Origin: Nocardia nova
GTDB taxonomy: Bacteria; Actinomycetota; Actinomycetes; Mycobacteriales; Mycobacteriaceae
Assembly (NCBI RefSeq): GCF_002933465.1
Contig: NZ_PSZE01000003.1
Coordinates: forward strand, 186,001-250,000
DNA: 64,000 bases
Direction of reading: 5' to 3'
This document shows, in pieces, positions 42,754 to 51,367 of the stretch (within the stretch, counting starts at the first letter, position 1; each line of letters begins with the position of its first letter). The translations under genes were made by a program, and so were the position numbers. A model generated the notes under the pieces. The model was given only the letters and a program-made list of their open reading frames with translations, made no database searches and was not told where the DNA came from.

Positions 42754-43701
42754 CTAGATCTTCCCCCAAATGAACTCGGTGATGGCGCTTCCGGCTCGAT
42801 GCGCCTTGCTCTCGAACTTCGTCACCGGGCGTTCGAGGCCGATCACCGTATCGGTTCCGGGGTTGTTCGCATTGCCGCCGGTGGCCTCGTTCAGGCCTAC
42901 GAGGTGCGGTTCTCCCGCGCCCACCTCGGCGATATGTTCGGCGTAGCCGGCGTGGTCGGTGGCTACGTGCAAAATTCCGCCGCGCTGCAGCCGGCTGGCG
43001 ATCAGGGTCATCGTCGCGGGCTGCAGCAGCCGGCGCTTGTGGTGGCGAGCCTTCGGCCAAGGGTCCGGAAAGAAGACGCGTACGCCAGCTAGCGAATCCT
43101 TGGCAATCATGTGCTCGAGGACGTCGACCGCATCGCCGCGCAGGAGCCGGATGTTGTCGATGCCGTCCCGCTCGACCCGCTGCACGAGCTGGGCGAGGCC
43201 GGGCTTGTACACCTCGATGCCGATCAGGTCGAACTGCGGCTCGGCCTGGGCCATCGCCGCGGTCGCGGTCCCCGTGCCACAGCCGATCTCGATGATCAGC
43301 GGTGCGGTCCGGCCGAACCAGGCGGCGGCGTCGAGCGGCTCGTCGCTCACCTCGCGGCCGATGCGCGGCCACATCCGCTCCCAGGATTGCTGTTGGGTCG
43401 CGGTCAACGCGCCACGGCGCGAGCGGAAGCTGGTTACCCGCGGGTAGAGGCGCGAGGGCTCCCGCTCAGGAGTGGGGCCTTCGTGGTTACGCAAGCTGCC
43501 GCCTCCGGCCCCGTCGCTACCAGCTGTTTCTTCGCGCTGTTCGCGGGGGCCTTCGTGGTTACGCAAGCTGCCGCCTCCGGCCCCGTCGCTACCAGCTGTT
43601 TCTTCGCGCTGTTCGCGGGGGCCTTCGTGGTTACGCAAGCTGCCGCCTCCGGCCCCGTCGCTACCAGCGGTGTCGTTCGCGGCGTCGTTCACGGCGTCCA
43701 T
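42754..43701 (-). CDS. trmB: tRNA (guanine-N7-)-methyltransferase with repeat-expanded N-terminus
   Basis: Makes m7G46 in tRNA using S-adenosylmethionine. Of 315 residues, the conserved enzyme starts at about 85 (RLYPRVTSFRSRRGALTATQ). SAM binding is at IIEIGCGTGTATAAMAQAEP, and the catalytic segment is GVRVFFPDPWPKARHHKRRL, followed by LLQPATMTLIASRLQRGG and VATDHAGYAEHIAEVG. Residues about 12-78 are three copies of GSDGAGGGSLRNHEGP plus linkers, from a 72-bp tandem repeat, absent from usual TrmB proteins. It heads the trmB-NYN-mmpL3 unit. The true start could be downstream of the repeats; no strong ribosome site decides it. Confidence 0.94.
   Translation of the reverse strand: MDAVNDAANDTAGSDGAGGGSLRNHEGPREQREETAGSDGAGGGSLRNHEGPREQREETAGSDGAGGGSLRNHEGPTPEREPSRLYPRVTSFRSRRGALTATQQQSWERMWPRIGREVSDEPLDAAAWFGRTAPLIIEIGCGTGTATAAMAQAEPQFDLIGIEVYKPGLAQLVQRVERDGIDNIRLLRGDAVDVLEHMIAKDSLAGVRVFFPDPWPKARHHKRRLLQPATMTLIASRLQRGGILHVATDHAGYAEHIAEVGAGEPHLVGLNEATGGNANNPGTDTVIGLERPVTKFESKAHRAGSAITEFIWGKI
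43474..43668 (-). repeat. 72-bp tandem repeat (two full and one partial copy) at the start of trmB
   Basis: Copies begin at 43474, 43546 and 43618; the third stops after about 51 bp. Each full copy adds 24 codons in frame. The core CGTGGTTACGCAAGCTGCC (plus strand) and the next 19 bp match the core of the leuS repeat at 33 of 38 positions by my count. No unique spacers separate the copies, so this is not a CRISPR array. Confidence 0.95.
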
Positions 43702-43794
43702 TGTCCAGTATTCGATGATCAGGGCCGCAATCGACCGCGTCGAGGAGGGAAATCCCGGGTCAGAAGTGCTGCCGAGGTGGGCGCGGGGCCGGCG

Positions 43795-45150
43795 TCAGGC
43801 GGCAAGCGGCTGTGTCTGCGGCAGCTCCGGTTCGCTCTGCCTGCCCAGCGGCAGGCCCAGGATCATCCGGCCCGCGGTGCCGGCCATCTCGAACAGTCCG
43901 CGCCAGCGCGAGGGGGACGCCACCACCGACCAGACGGTCCGGGTGGCGGTGTCGGCATCGGCGACCGGGCGACCGGCGATGCGGTCGGCCAGCCAGTCCA
44001 GGCTCAGCGGCGTGGCCAGCGGTAACAAGGTGAAATGGTCGCTCAGCCGGTCGCGCAGGTAGCCGACGGCGGCACCGCCCGCGCGATAGCGCTCGACCTG
44101 CGCATCGATACACGAGACGTCGATGATGCGATCGTGCAGCGGCTGGATCACCAGAATCGGGCAGTGCGGGGTGTGCTTCCCGAGCCGCATATCGTCGAAC
44201 ATGTCCCACATCGCGGGGGTGCTCAGTACCTCTTCCAGCGGGTGATCGAGGTATTTGCCGAAGTCGTGGCCGGCGAGCCGAGCCAGCGCCACGATCGGTG
44301 GCAGCTGAGCCGCGCGTTCCAGCAGGCATTCCCCGGCGCTGGTGATGTGCTTGTCGAGTACGTCCTCGAGCGCCGGATACACCTGGCGCAGCGCCGAGAT
44401 CACGATGGCGGGGAAACCGGCGTACCGGCCGCCGTTCAGCCGGATGAACACCTCACCCGGATCGCCGACCGGTGCGCCCAGTACCGCACCGGCGATGGTC
44501 AGTTCGGGCGCGTAGATGGGAGCCATCTCGACCAGCCAGGAGCCGGCCATCCCGCCACCGGAGTAGCCCCAGACCACGACGGGGGTGTCGGTGCTCAGCC
44601 CCAGCGGACGGAAGTGCATCGCGGCGCGAATGCCGTCGAGCGAGCGGTAGCCCGGTTCCCGGGGCGCGCCGAAACGGCCGTCCGGTCCCTCGTGATCGGC
44701 GATGCTGACCGCCCAGCCGCGCCGCAGTGCGTTGGCGACGAGCAGCAGTTCGAGCTGCGTGATCGATCCGGGGACGACGGCCCCGCGGCGGAGGGCATAG
44801 GAGGGGGCGCATCGCTCGGTGACGGCGTCGATCGCCGATTCGAAGGCCAGCAACGGGCGGCGTTCGGCCGGATCGGCATCGGCGGGCAGCAGCACCGTGG
44901 TCACCGCGACCTCGGCGTCACCGTGCAGATCGTTGCTGCGGTACAGCAGCTGCCACGCCGTCACCCGCTGCGGAATCAGGCCCAGCAGCGCGATCTGCAC
45001 GGGCCGGCTGCGCAAGACGGTTCCGGGTGCGTGCGCGGCCGCGTCGGCGGGTGCGCGATAGAAGGGGTCCTGCGACGGCGGCAACGGCCGTTCGTTCTTC
45101 GTCGCGACGGCGGCGCCGTCGTTACCGATGACGTCCACGCTGACGCTCAT
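43795..45150 (-). CDS. Secretory-lipase family (LIP) alpha/beta hydrolase
   Basis: Lipase-family protein of 451 residues. The nucleophile elbow is VVVWGYSGGGMAGSWLVEMA (Ser at about residue 199), with Asp in VIQPLHDRIIDVSCI and His in LRDRLSDHFTLLPLATPLSL forming the triad. ALRRGWAVSIADHEGPDGRF is the oxyanion-side segment typical of LIP-type lipases. No clear signal peptide is visible from the ATG at 45150, which has a strong AAGGAGG; a longer start at 45210 does not add one. It may hydrolyse triacylglycerol, mycolate esters or host lipids. It interrupts the trmB-Rv0209-like order seen in mycobacteria. It ends 93 bp before trmB on the same strand. Confidence 0.88.
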   Translation of the reverse strand: MSVSVDVIGNDGAAVATKNERPLPPSQDPFYRAPADAAAHAPGTVLRSRPVQIALLGLIPQRVTAWQLLYRSNDLHGDAEVAVTTVLLPADADPAERRPLLAFESAIDAVTERCAPSYALRRGAVVPGSITQLELLLVANALRRGWAVSIADHEGPDGRFGAPREPGYRSLDGIRAAMHFRPLGLSTDTPVVVWGYSGGGMAGSWLVEMAPIYAPELTIAGAVLGAPVGDPGEVFIRLNGGRYAGFPAIVISALRQVYPALEDVLDKHITSAGECLLERAAQLPPIVALARLAGHDFGKYLDHPLEEVLSTPAMWDMFDDMRLGKHTPHCPILVIQPLHDRIIDVSCIDAQVERYRAGGAAVGYLRDRLSDHFTLLPLATPLSLDWLADRIAGRPVADADTATRTVWSVVASPSRWRGLFEMAGTAGRMILGLPLGRQSEPELPQTQPLAA

Positions 45151-45548
45151 CGCAACCTCCTTCGGATCCACGGGCCGGCGCACAGGCGCACGGCCGACCA
45201 GGGTCCACACCGCCGAGGCCGCGCACCGGCGGTGCCGCCGGCGGCTTCAGCGTAGGTGATCGAATCCGTGACCCGTTATTTCACCACTGTCGAATTGTGC
45301 TGTGCCACAAGCACAACCACCGTTTCACCGGAAAGATTCCCAATTCCGCGCCAATTGCCGCTCATCTGCGGTAATCGTCGAGCCGCAGGACATCGTCGCC
45401 GGTCACGGGCTCGGACAAGCGGTTTCATGTGATCGATTACACATCGCTGTGGGGCGCAACGACGGTCGGGCGTGCCGGTGAAAATCCGGTCGGTGCCGAC
45501 AACCGCCGTGCCTTCTGACAGAATTTGCCGCCGGAAGGGGGATCATCC
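45151..45548. other. Divergent intergenic region with a CRP-like site
   Basis: About 400 bp without a gene, between the divergent lipase and dynamin-like genes. It is more AT-rich than its surroundings (for example around 45270-45350) and must hold both promoters. The only clear motif is the palindrome at 45428. No small open frame with a ribosome site was found. Confidence 0.55.
45428..45443. promoter_or_regulatory. Candidate CRP-type operator
   Basis: TGTGATCGATTACACA matches the cAMP receptor protein consensus TGTGA-N6-TCACA with one mismatch. It lies 106 bp before the dynamin-like gene start and 278 bp before the lipase start. The class III cyclase gene at 32769-34277 could supply cAMP. 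Binding is not shown. Confidence 0.45.
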
Positions 45549-46691
45549 GTGTCGAGAGCCACTGCAACCAGCGCTTCGCCGGGCTTCGTGAACGATCACG
45601 GCGGGCCCGCACCGGAACTCGAGCAACTCATCGCCACAGTGCGCGTCGGCGCCGGGTCCGCACCGGGCATCGCCGATCAGCTGGCGAGCGCGGCCGTGGC
45701 CTTCCGGCGGCCGCTGCGGATTCAGGTGACCGGCCGGGCCGGTGCCGGAAAAACGACGTTGTTGCGGGCGTTGGCCCTGATGTCGGCGGAGGAGACCGCG
45801 CCGGTGGATCAGCCGGGCGTGCCGAATCCGCTGCTCGACGCCGATCTCGTCGTCTATGTGCTGGCGGGTTCGCTGCAGGCCGCCGATCGCCGCGTCCTCG
45901 AATCCTTGCGGCCCGAGACCACGATCGTCGTACTCAACAAGGCCGATGCCGTGGGCTCGCGCTGGGGCGATGCGGTGGTGGCCGCCGACCAGGCGGCCCA
46001 TGTGCTGGGTGCTCCGGTGGCGCCGATGGTCGCCGAACTGGCCGTCCGCACCCGCGCCGGCACACCGAGCGACGACGATCTGCGCACGCTGCGCCGCCAT
46101 GCGGCCGGTGGCAGCGCGGCGCTCACGCTCTCCCCGGAACTGTTCGTCGACCAATCGGCCGGGCCCGATGTGGCCGATCGCCGGGCGCTGCTGGAGCGCT
46201 GGGGCCTGCACGGGGTGAGCTGTGCCCTGGTCGCACTGCGTCACGAACCGGAGTTGGGACCGCAGCAGTTGCTGCAGCTGCTGCATGCCGTGAGCGGGAT
46301 CGATCCGGTGCACGCGCGCCTGCACCAGCGCTACGAGCAGATCGCGGCCTTGCGCGGCGGCGATCTGCTCGACGATCTGGCTCGCATCGCTGCCCGCGCG
46401 ATCCCGCAGGGTGACCGTGGGCGCGCCCGCGACCTGATCGAGGATTACCTGGCCGGTGACGAAGCGCTGTGGACCGCGCTGCAGGCCGGACTGGCTCGCC
46501 CGGAGGTCCGTCATCTCGCGGCCGGATATCCGTCCGCGACGCCGACGGACGCCGACGACGCGCTGGTTCGCGCGCAACGCTGGCGCGCGGTGGCCGCCAG
46601 CGATATGCCGGCCGCGGCCCGCCGCGCCGCGATCCGGCTGCACAACGGATATATGCGGATGTGGGAGCGGATGAGTAGTGCCGGACTGTGA
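45549..46691 (+). CDS. Dynamin-like GTPase family protein, first of a pair (Rv0209-like)
   Basis: P-loop GTPase-type protein of 380 residues. Walker A is VTGRAGAGKTTLLRALALMS (about residue 66), a DxxG-like region is weak, and the specificity motif appears as TTIVVLNKADAVGSRWG (NKxD). The C-terminal half is helical with many Arg. The start is GTG at 45549 with AAGGGGG upstream. It is the counterpart of Rv0209 by position, directly before the Rv0210-like gene and pckG. Bacterial dynamin-like pairs act on membranes; here this is inference. The divergent region upstream holds a CRP-like site. Confidence 0.75.
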   Translation: MSRATATSASPGFVNDHGGPAPELEQLIATVRVGAGSAPGIADQLASAAVAFRRPLRIQVTGRAGAGKTTLLRALALMSAEETAPVDQPGVPNPLLDADLVVYVLAGSLQAADRRVLESLRPETTIVVLNKADAVGSRWGDAVVAADQAAHVLGAPVAPMVAELAVRTRAGTPSDDDLRTLRRHAAGGSAALTLSPELFVDQSAGPDVADRRALLERWGLHGVSCALVALRHEPELGPQQLLQLLHAVSGIDPVHARLHQRYEQIAALRGGDLLDDLARIAARAIPQGDRGRARDLIEDYLAGDEALWTALQAGLARPEVRHLAAGYPSATPTDADDALVRAQRWRAVAASDMPAAARRAAIRLHNGYMRMWERMSSAGL

Positions 46692-48279
46692 GGTACCCGG
46701 AGCGCCGGCCGAGCTGAACGGTCGGCGGGCGGGCGGCCTGGATCCCGAGGTGCTGGCCGTCGTCGAGCGATGGAATCCACAGGGCGGCGCGCTGCTGCGC
46801 GCGGTTCCGGCCGCGCCGGGCCCGAATCCCGCCGCGCCGAACGGAGTCACGGCGGCACATGCGGAACTCAGTGCGGCACAACTCGTTTCGGTCACCGTCA
46901 TCGGTACGGACGACGCCAACACCACCCTGCTGCGCACCGAACTGGCCCGTTTCGAACCGCGCGTGGCACTCACCGATCCGGTCACCGACCCGGCAACCCT
47001 GGTCGCAGCCACCGATTTCGGCCCCGGCAGCGGCCCGCCGGTGGCGCTGGTGCTGGTGGACCCCGGCGCCGCCATGGGTGCCGCACTGCTCGATCCGGTC
47101 GCCCGCTTGCAGGCGGTGGGAACGCGAATCCTGTTCGCCATGAACGGCATTCACGCCCATCCCGACTGGCGCACGATACTGGATCGCGATACCGCCATGC
47201 TCGCCCAGGCGCTCGGCACCGAGCCCGAGATCCTTCCGGTCTCGGCGCGCCTGGCCGTGGCCGCGCGCGGCAACGGCGACGCCGCGCTGCTGGACCGCTC
47301 CGGCCTGGCCGCCCTGCACGCCAAGCTCAGCGCCGCTGTCGGGGCCCGGGTCCGCCCCGACGAACTGGCCGGAGTCACCGCTCGGGTGCTCGCCGACACC
47401 CGCGCCCGGGTGCTGAGCCAGATCGAGGCGCTGCGCTCGGGCAGCGCGGTCGCCGCCCTGCGCGCCGAACGTACCGCCGCGCTGGCCGGGCGCGACGGTG
47501 GGCGCGCCCAGGCCCTGGCCACCCTGCGCAATCGGCTGCAGTTGGCCCGGGTCGATCTGACGCACGAGGTCGGCGCTCGCGTCCGCACCGTGAACGCCAC
47601 CGCCCGTGCCGATGTGGACCGGCTCGACCGCCGCTCGGTGCGCGGTTATCCCGAGCTGCTGCAGGCGGCGGTGAATCAGGCCACCGCCGAACTCGACGGC
47701 GTGGTCCGCCATCGCCTCGCCGAACTCGCCCGCCAGATCGAGGCCGTGGCGGGTTCGGAACCACAGCCCACGCTCGCCGCACCGCCGACCGATCCCGCAC
47801 CCCGGGTCGGCTCCGATCCGGAGGGCCGCCATCGCGGTGTCGAGGATCAGCTGATGATCGCCCTGGGCGCGTCGGCGGGTTTCGGCCTCGGCCGGTTGAT
47901 CGTTGCGCCGTTGTCGCTGGTGCCGGCGTTGGATTACGCGACCGTGCCGATCACCCTGGCACTCGGCGCGGGCGTGGCGTGGTGGGTGGTGCGGGCCCGG
48001 GGACATCTGGCCGATCGGGCACATCTGCGGCAATGGGTGACCGATGTGCTGGTCAATGTGAAGGCCCAGCTGGAGCAGCGGGTGGCGACGGCCCTGGTGG
48101 AGGCCGAGTCCGAACTAACCGAGCGGGTGGTGCGCGCGAGCACCGCCCGCATGGTCGAGGCCGATCGCCGGGTCGCGGAGCTGGAGGGGCAACTGCGCCG
48201 CATGGCCGCCGAACAGCCTGGTCGAGTGGCCGCCTGCGAACGCGATCTGGCGATCCTTCAGGCCGCGGTCGCCGGGTGA
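46678..48279 (+). CDS. Dynamin-like family protein, second of a pair (Rv0210-like), without P-loop
   Basis: Protein of 533 residues overlapping the first of the pair by 14 bp (GTG start at 46678). The N-terminal domain keeps a GTPase-like fold (LVSVTVIGTDDANTTLLRTE at the expected P-loop, where the GxxxxGK[ST] signature is absent; VALVLVDPGAAMGAAL; RILFAMNGIHAHPDW at the usual NKxD position). Long helices follow, then two hydrophobic segments (residues about 400-440, LGRLIVAPLSLVPALDYATV and ITLALGAGVAWWVV) and a coiled-coil end (VATALVEAESELTERVV onward). It probably sits on the membrane with its GTP-binding partner. Confidence 0.72.
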   Translation: MPDCEVPGAPAELNGRRAGGLDPEVLAVVERWNPQGGALLRAVPAAPGPNPAAPNGVTAAHAELSAAQLVSVTVIGTDDANTTLLRTELARFEPRVALTDPVTDPATLVAATDFGPGSGPPVALVLVDPGAAMGAALLDPVARLQAVGTRILFAMNGIHAHPDWRTILDRDTAMLAQALGTEPEILPVSARLAVAARGNGDAALLDRSGLAALHAKLSAAVGARVRPDELAGVTARVLADTRARVLSQIEALRSGSAVAALRAERTAALAGRDGGRAQALATLRNRLQLARVDLTHEVGARVRTVNATARADVDRLDRRSVRGYPELLQAAVNQATAELDGVVRHRLAELARQIEAVAGSEPQPTLAAPPTDPAPRVGSDPEGRHRGVEDQLMIALGASAGFGLGRLIVAPLSLVPALDYATVPITLALGAGVAWWVVRARGHLADRAHLRQWVTDVLVNVKAQLEQRVATALVEAESELTERVVRASTARMVEADRRVAELEGQLRRMAAEQPGRVAACERDLAILQAAVAG

Positions 48280-48564
48280 TTCGGCCCCGGGCGCGGTTTG
48301 CTCACTCCGCACAGCGGCGGGCCCGCCGAGGTGGGAAGGTTTCGACCGGGTCCCGAGTGAGCAACCCCATTCCGTACCGACCGTCACATCGCGTTAACCT
48401 CTTTACTTAAGGAATCCGGGTGTCCGTCTCGTTCTCGTACGCCGCCCAGCCGGGGCGCGCTGTTCGGCGAGCCGGGCGGATATCCACAGCCAACGGCGGC
48501 CTTCCTGGTGTTGAAAGCTGTTTCGGCAGCTCTCTGGCCCGCCGCTCATCTCAGGAGAGTTTTC

Positions 48565-50397
48565 ATGACCTCAGCGACCATTCCTGGTCTTCACGGATCC
48601 GATGGCACCGCGCCGACCAAGCATGCCGGACTGCTCGCCTGGGTGCAGGAGGTCGCAGAGCTCACCCAGCCGGAGCGGGTCGTCTGGGCCGACGGTTCCG
48701 ATGAGGAATGGGACCGGCTGACCACCCGACTGGTCGAGGCCGGCACCTTCCAGAAGCTCAACGAGCACAAGAAGCCGAATTCCTTCCTCGCGCTGTCGGA
48801 CCCCTCCGACGTCGCCCGCGTCGAGTCGCGCACCTTCATCTGTTCGCGCACCGAGGCCGACGCCGGCCCGACCAACAACTGGGTCGACCCGAACGAGATG
48901 CGCGCCACCATGACCGAGCTGTACCGCGGCAGCATGAAGGGCCGCACCATGTACGTGGTGCCGTTCTGCATGGGCCCGCTGGGCGCCGCTGACCCGAAGC
49001 TGGGCGTCGAACTCACCGACTCCGAATACGTCGTGGTGTCGATGCGCGTGATGACCCGCATGGGCAAGGCCGCGCTGGAGAAGCTGGGCACCGATCGCCC
49101 GTTCGTGAAGGCGCTGCATTCGGTCGGCGCGCCTTTGACGGGCGACGTGGCAGATGTCCCCTGGCCGTGCAACGACACCAAGTACATCACCCACTTCCCC
49201 GAGGACCGCGAGATCTGGTCCTTCGGTTCGGGCTACGGCGGCAACGCGCTGCTGGGCAAGAAGTGCTACTCGCTGCGCATCGCCTCGGCGATGGCGCACG
49301 ACGAGGGCTGGCTGGCCGAGCACATGCTGATCCTCAAGCTCATCTCCCCGGAGAACAAGAACTACTACGTCGCGGCCGCGTTCCCGAGCGCCTGCGGTAA
49401 GACGAACCTGGCGATGCTGCAGCCGACTGTCCCGGGCTGGCGTGCGGAGACGCTCGGTGATGACATCGCGTGGATGCGCTTCGGCGAGGACGGCCGCCTG
49501 TACGCGGTGAACCCGGAGTTCGGCTTCTTCGGCGTCGCCCCCGGCACCAACCACAAGTCGAACCCGAATGCGATGGCCACGCTCGAGGCCGGCAACACCG
49601 TCTACACCAACGTCGCGCTGACCGACGACCAGGACGTCTGGTGGGAGGGGCTCGAGGGCGAGCCCGACCACCTGATCGACTGGAAGGGTAACGACTGGTA
49701 CCTGCGCGAGACCGAAACCCTTGCCGCGCATCCGAACTCGCGCTACTGCACGCCGATGTCGCAGTGCCCGACCCTCGCTCCGGAATGGGACGACCCCCAG
49801 GGCGTGCCGATCTCGGCGATCCTGTTCGGCGGCCGCCGCAAGACCACGGTCCCGCTGGTGACCGAGTCCTTCGACTGGCAGCACGGCGTATTCATGGGCG
49901 CCACAATGTCTTCCGAGCAGACCGCCGCGGCCGAGGGCAAGGTCGGCAACGTGCGCCGCGATCCGATGGCCATGCTGCCGTTCATGGGCTACCACGTCGG
50001 TGACTACATGAACCACTGGATCAACCTGGGCAAGAACGCCGACGCCACCAAGTTGCCGAAGATCTTCTACGTCAACTGGTTCCGCCGCGGCGACGATGGC
50101 CGCTTCCTGTGGCCGGGCTTCGGTGAGAACTCCCGCGTGCTGGAGTGGATCGTCAACCGGATCGAGGGCAAGGCCGAGGCCGAGGCCACCGCGATCGGCA
50201 ATGTGCCCACCGCCGGCGATCTGGACCTCGAGGGTCTGGACGTGGACCCCGCCGACATCGACGCCTCGCTGAAGGTCGACCTCGACGAGTGGCGCAGGGA
50301 GATCCCGCTGATCGAGGAGTGGTTCGAATTCGTCGGCGACAAGCTGCCCTCCGGCGTGCGTGACGAATTCGAGGCGCTCAAGCAGCGTCTGGGCTAG
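48565..50397 (+). CDS. pckG: Phosphoenolpyruvate carboxykinase (GTP)
   Basis: Converts oxaloacetate and GTP to phosphoenolpyruvate in gluconeogenesis; 610 residues as in mycobacteria. Family features are [20 protein letters not shown], the P-loop/kinase-1 motif [17 protein letters not shown] with the active-site Cys, the metal-binding region [36 protein letters not shown], and [20 protein letters not shown]. The ATG at 48565 follows CAGGAGAG. The 285-bp upstream stretch includes an AT-rich run near 48392-48412 (TTAACCTCTTTACTTAA) that is the likely promoter area. A strong terminator follows. In mycobacteria this enzyme is needed for growth on fatty acids and host lipids. Confidence 0.98.
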   Translation: MTSATIPGLHGSDGTAPTKHAGLLAWVQEVAELTQPERVVWADGSDEEWDRLTTRLVEAGTFQKLNEHKKPNSFLALSDPSDVARVESRTFICSRTEADAGPTNNWVDPNEMRATMTELYRGSMKGRTMYVVPFCMGPLGAADPKLGVELTDSEYVVVSMRVMTRMGKAALEKLGTDRPFVKALHSVGAPLTGDVADVPWPCNDTKYITHFPEDREIWSFGSGYGGNALLGKKCYSLRIASAMAHDEGWLAEHMLILKLISPENKNYYVAAAFPSACGKTNLAMLQPTVPGWRAETLGDDIAWMRFGEDGRLYAVNPEFGFFGVAPGTNHKSNPNAMATLEAGNTVYTNVALTDDQDVWWEGLEGEPDHLIDWKGNDWYLRETETLAAHPNSRYCTPMSQCPTLAPEWDDPQGVPISAILFGGRRKTTVPLVTESFDWQHGVFMGATMSSEQTAAAEGKVGNVRRDPMAMLPFMGYHVGDYMNHWINLGKNADATKLPKIFYVNWFRRGDDGRFLWPGFGENSRVLEWIVNRIEGKAEAEATAIGNVPTAGDLDLEGLDVDPADIDASLKVDLDEWRREIPLIEEWFEFVGDKLPSGVRDEFEALKQRLG

Positions 50398-50429
50398 TCG
50401 GACGACGCCGTTCCATCGAACGACGAAAG

Positions 50430-50470
50430 CGAGCCGCCCGCACCGTCTTTGCGACGGGGCGGGCGGCTCG
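50430..50470 (+). terminator. Rho-independent terminator of pckG
   Basis: CGAGCCGCCCGC (50430-50441) pairs perfectly with GCGGGCGGCTCG (50459-50470), followed by TTATTTC. The 17-nt loop contains a second small stem (CCGTC/GACGG). It lies 33 bp after the stop of pckG. Confidence 0.9.
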
Positions 50471-50645
50471 TTATTTCGGCGGTTCCGCGTGTGGAATGGC
50501 GCGCTTGTCCTATTCTGAATGTGTTCTGCATCTCACGAATACTCCCTGTGGTTGCGGGGAATTAACTACTCGGCTGAACTGACTGCGTGCAGGTGCTCGT
50601 GGATCCGTTGTCTGGCCGACCGGTCGGGGTATGTGGGAGGTGGGC

Positions 50646-50870
50646 ATGACCGAACTCGAGTTCGATGCTGTCTCGGGATCAGCCGGCGCACGGTGGGCCG
50701 ATCCGGGAATGGACTTCGCGCCGACGGCGGTGAGTACGCCGCTGCAGCGTGCCGCGGCCCGGTTGCAGGCCGTACTACCGCCCGGATGGCAGGTCGACAT
50801 CGACCTCGCGGCACCGCGCCCGCACGGCGATCCACAGCCGGTGCTGCGAGTTCGCTTGTCCGAGAACTGA
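50646..50870 (+). CDS. Small hypothetical protein
   Basis: Protein of 74 residues starting MTELEFDAVSGSAGARWADP at ATG 50646, with GGGAGGTGGG before it. It continues STPLQRAAARLQAVLPPGWQ and ends in a strand-like VLRVRLSEN. There is no signal peptide or membrane segment. Good ribosome site and codon use like its neighbours favour a real gene, but I recognise no family. It may be expressed with the next small gene, 198 bp downstream, which is otherwise in gene-free DNA. Confidence 0.55.
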   Translation: MTELEFDAVSGSAGARWADPGMDFAPTAVSTPLQRAAARLQAVLPPGWQVDIDLAAPRPHGDPQPVLRVRLSEN

Positions 50871-51068
50871 TTCGACGCACAGTCCCTGGTGTCCCGTACT
50901 GCGCGCAGCGGACATCCCGGACCGATCGCCCAGTCGAGAGGCGCGAAACCCTACCTCGCGGTTCGCTTTTCGCAAAACGCACTATTGCGTTTCCCGTGAT
51001 TGCAGAGCATGCTTAGAGCAAACATTGTCGGACGATTTTACAAATGCAATCGCAGGGGAGTCCGAATC

Positions 51069-51353
51069 ATGGCGGTGCACGTGGTCGGCCGATCGCTGAT
51101 GACCAGTGATCAGACCCCACATCAGGCAAGGTCCGTCGGTACCGGGGGCTGGGTGGTGTCCTTTCTGCCCGGCCGGACCTTGACGCTCGAACAGGCGACG
51201 GCGGCGCTGCAGGCGGCCGAGGCGGTGGCGGCGGTCCGCTCACTCGCCGACCGCGTCGGCCTGACCCCGCTGGAAACCGTCGGCCTGGCCATGCAGGAGC
51301 CGCCGTGGAGCGAACCAGCGCGGCGCACGCGCCGGCGGGGGTGGCTGGAGTAG
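51069..51353 (+). CDS. Small hypothetical protein
   Basis: Protein of 94 residues starting MAVHVVGRSLMTSDQTPHQA at ATG 51069, after AGGGGAGTC. The middle is GGWVVSFLPGRTLTLEQATA, then an amphipathic Ala-rich helix and GLTPLETVGLAMQEPPWSEP, ending in a basic tail RRTRRRGW. The pattern of short strand, helix and helix might be a small DNA- or RNA-binding protein, but this is only a guess. It converges on the methyltransferase gene with a 14-bp gap. Confidence 0.55.
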   Translation: MAVHVVGRSLMTSDQTPHQARSVGTGGWVVSFLPGRTLTLEQATAALQAAEAVAAVRSLADRVGLTPLETVGLAMQEPPWSEPARRTRRRGWLE

Positions 51354-51367
51354 ATCCCGGACGCGGT

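Noticed and set aside
43474..43668. Regular repeats that might be a CRISPR array.
   Set aside because: The copies are directly adjacent without unique spacers, are translated in frame within trmB, and no cas genes are present.
48315..48328. CGGCGGGCCCGCCG palindrome considered as a terminator after the dynamin-like genes.
   Set aside because: There is no loop or U-tract and such GC palindromes are common by chance in this base composition.
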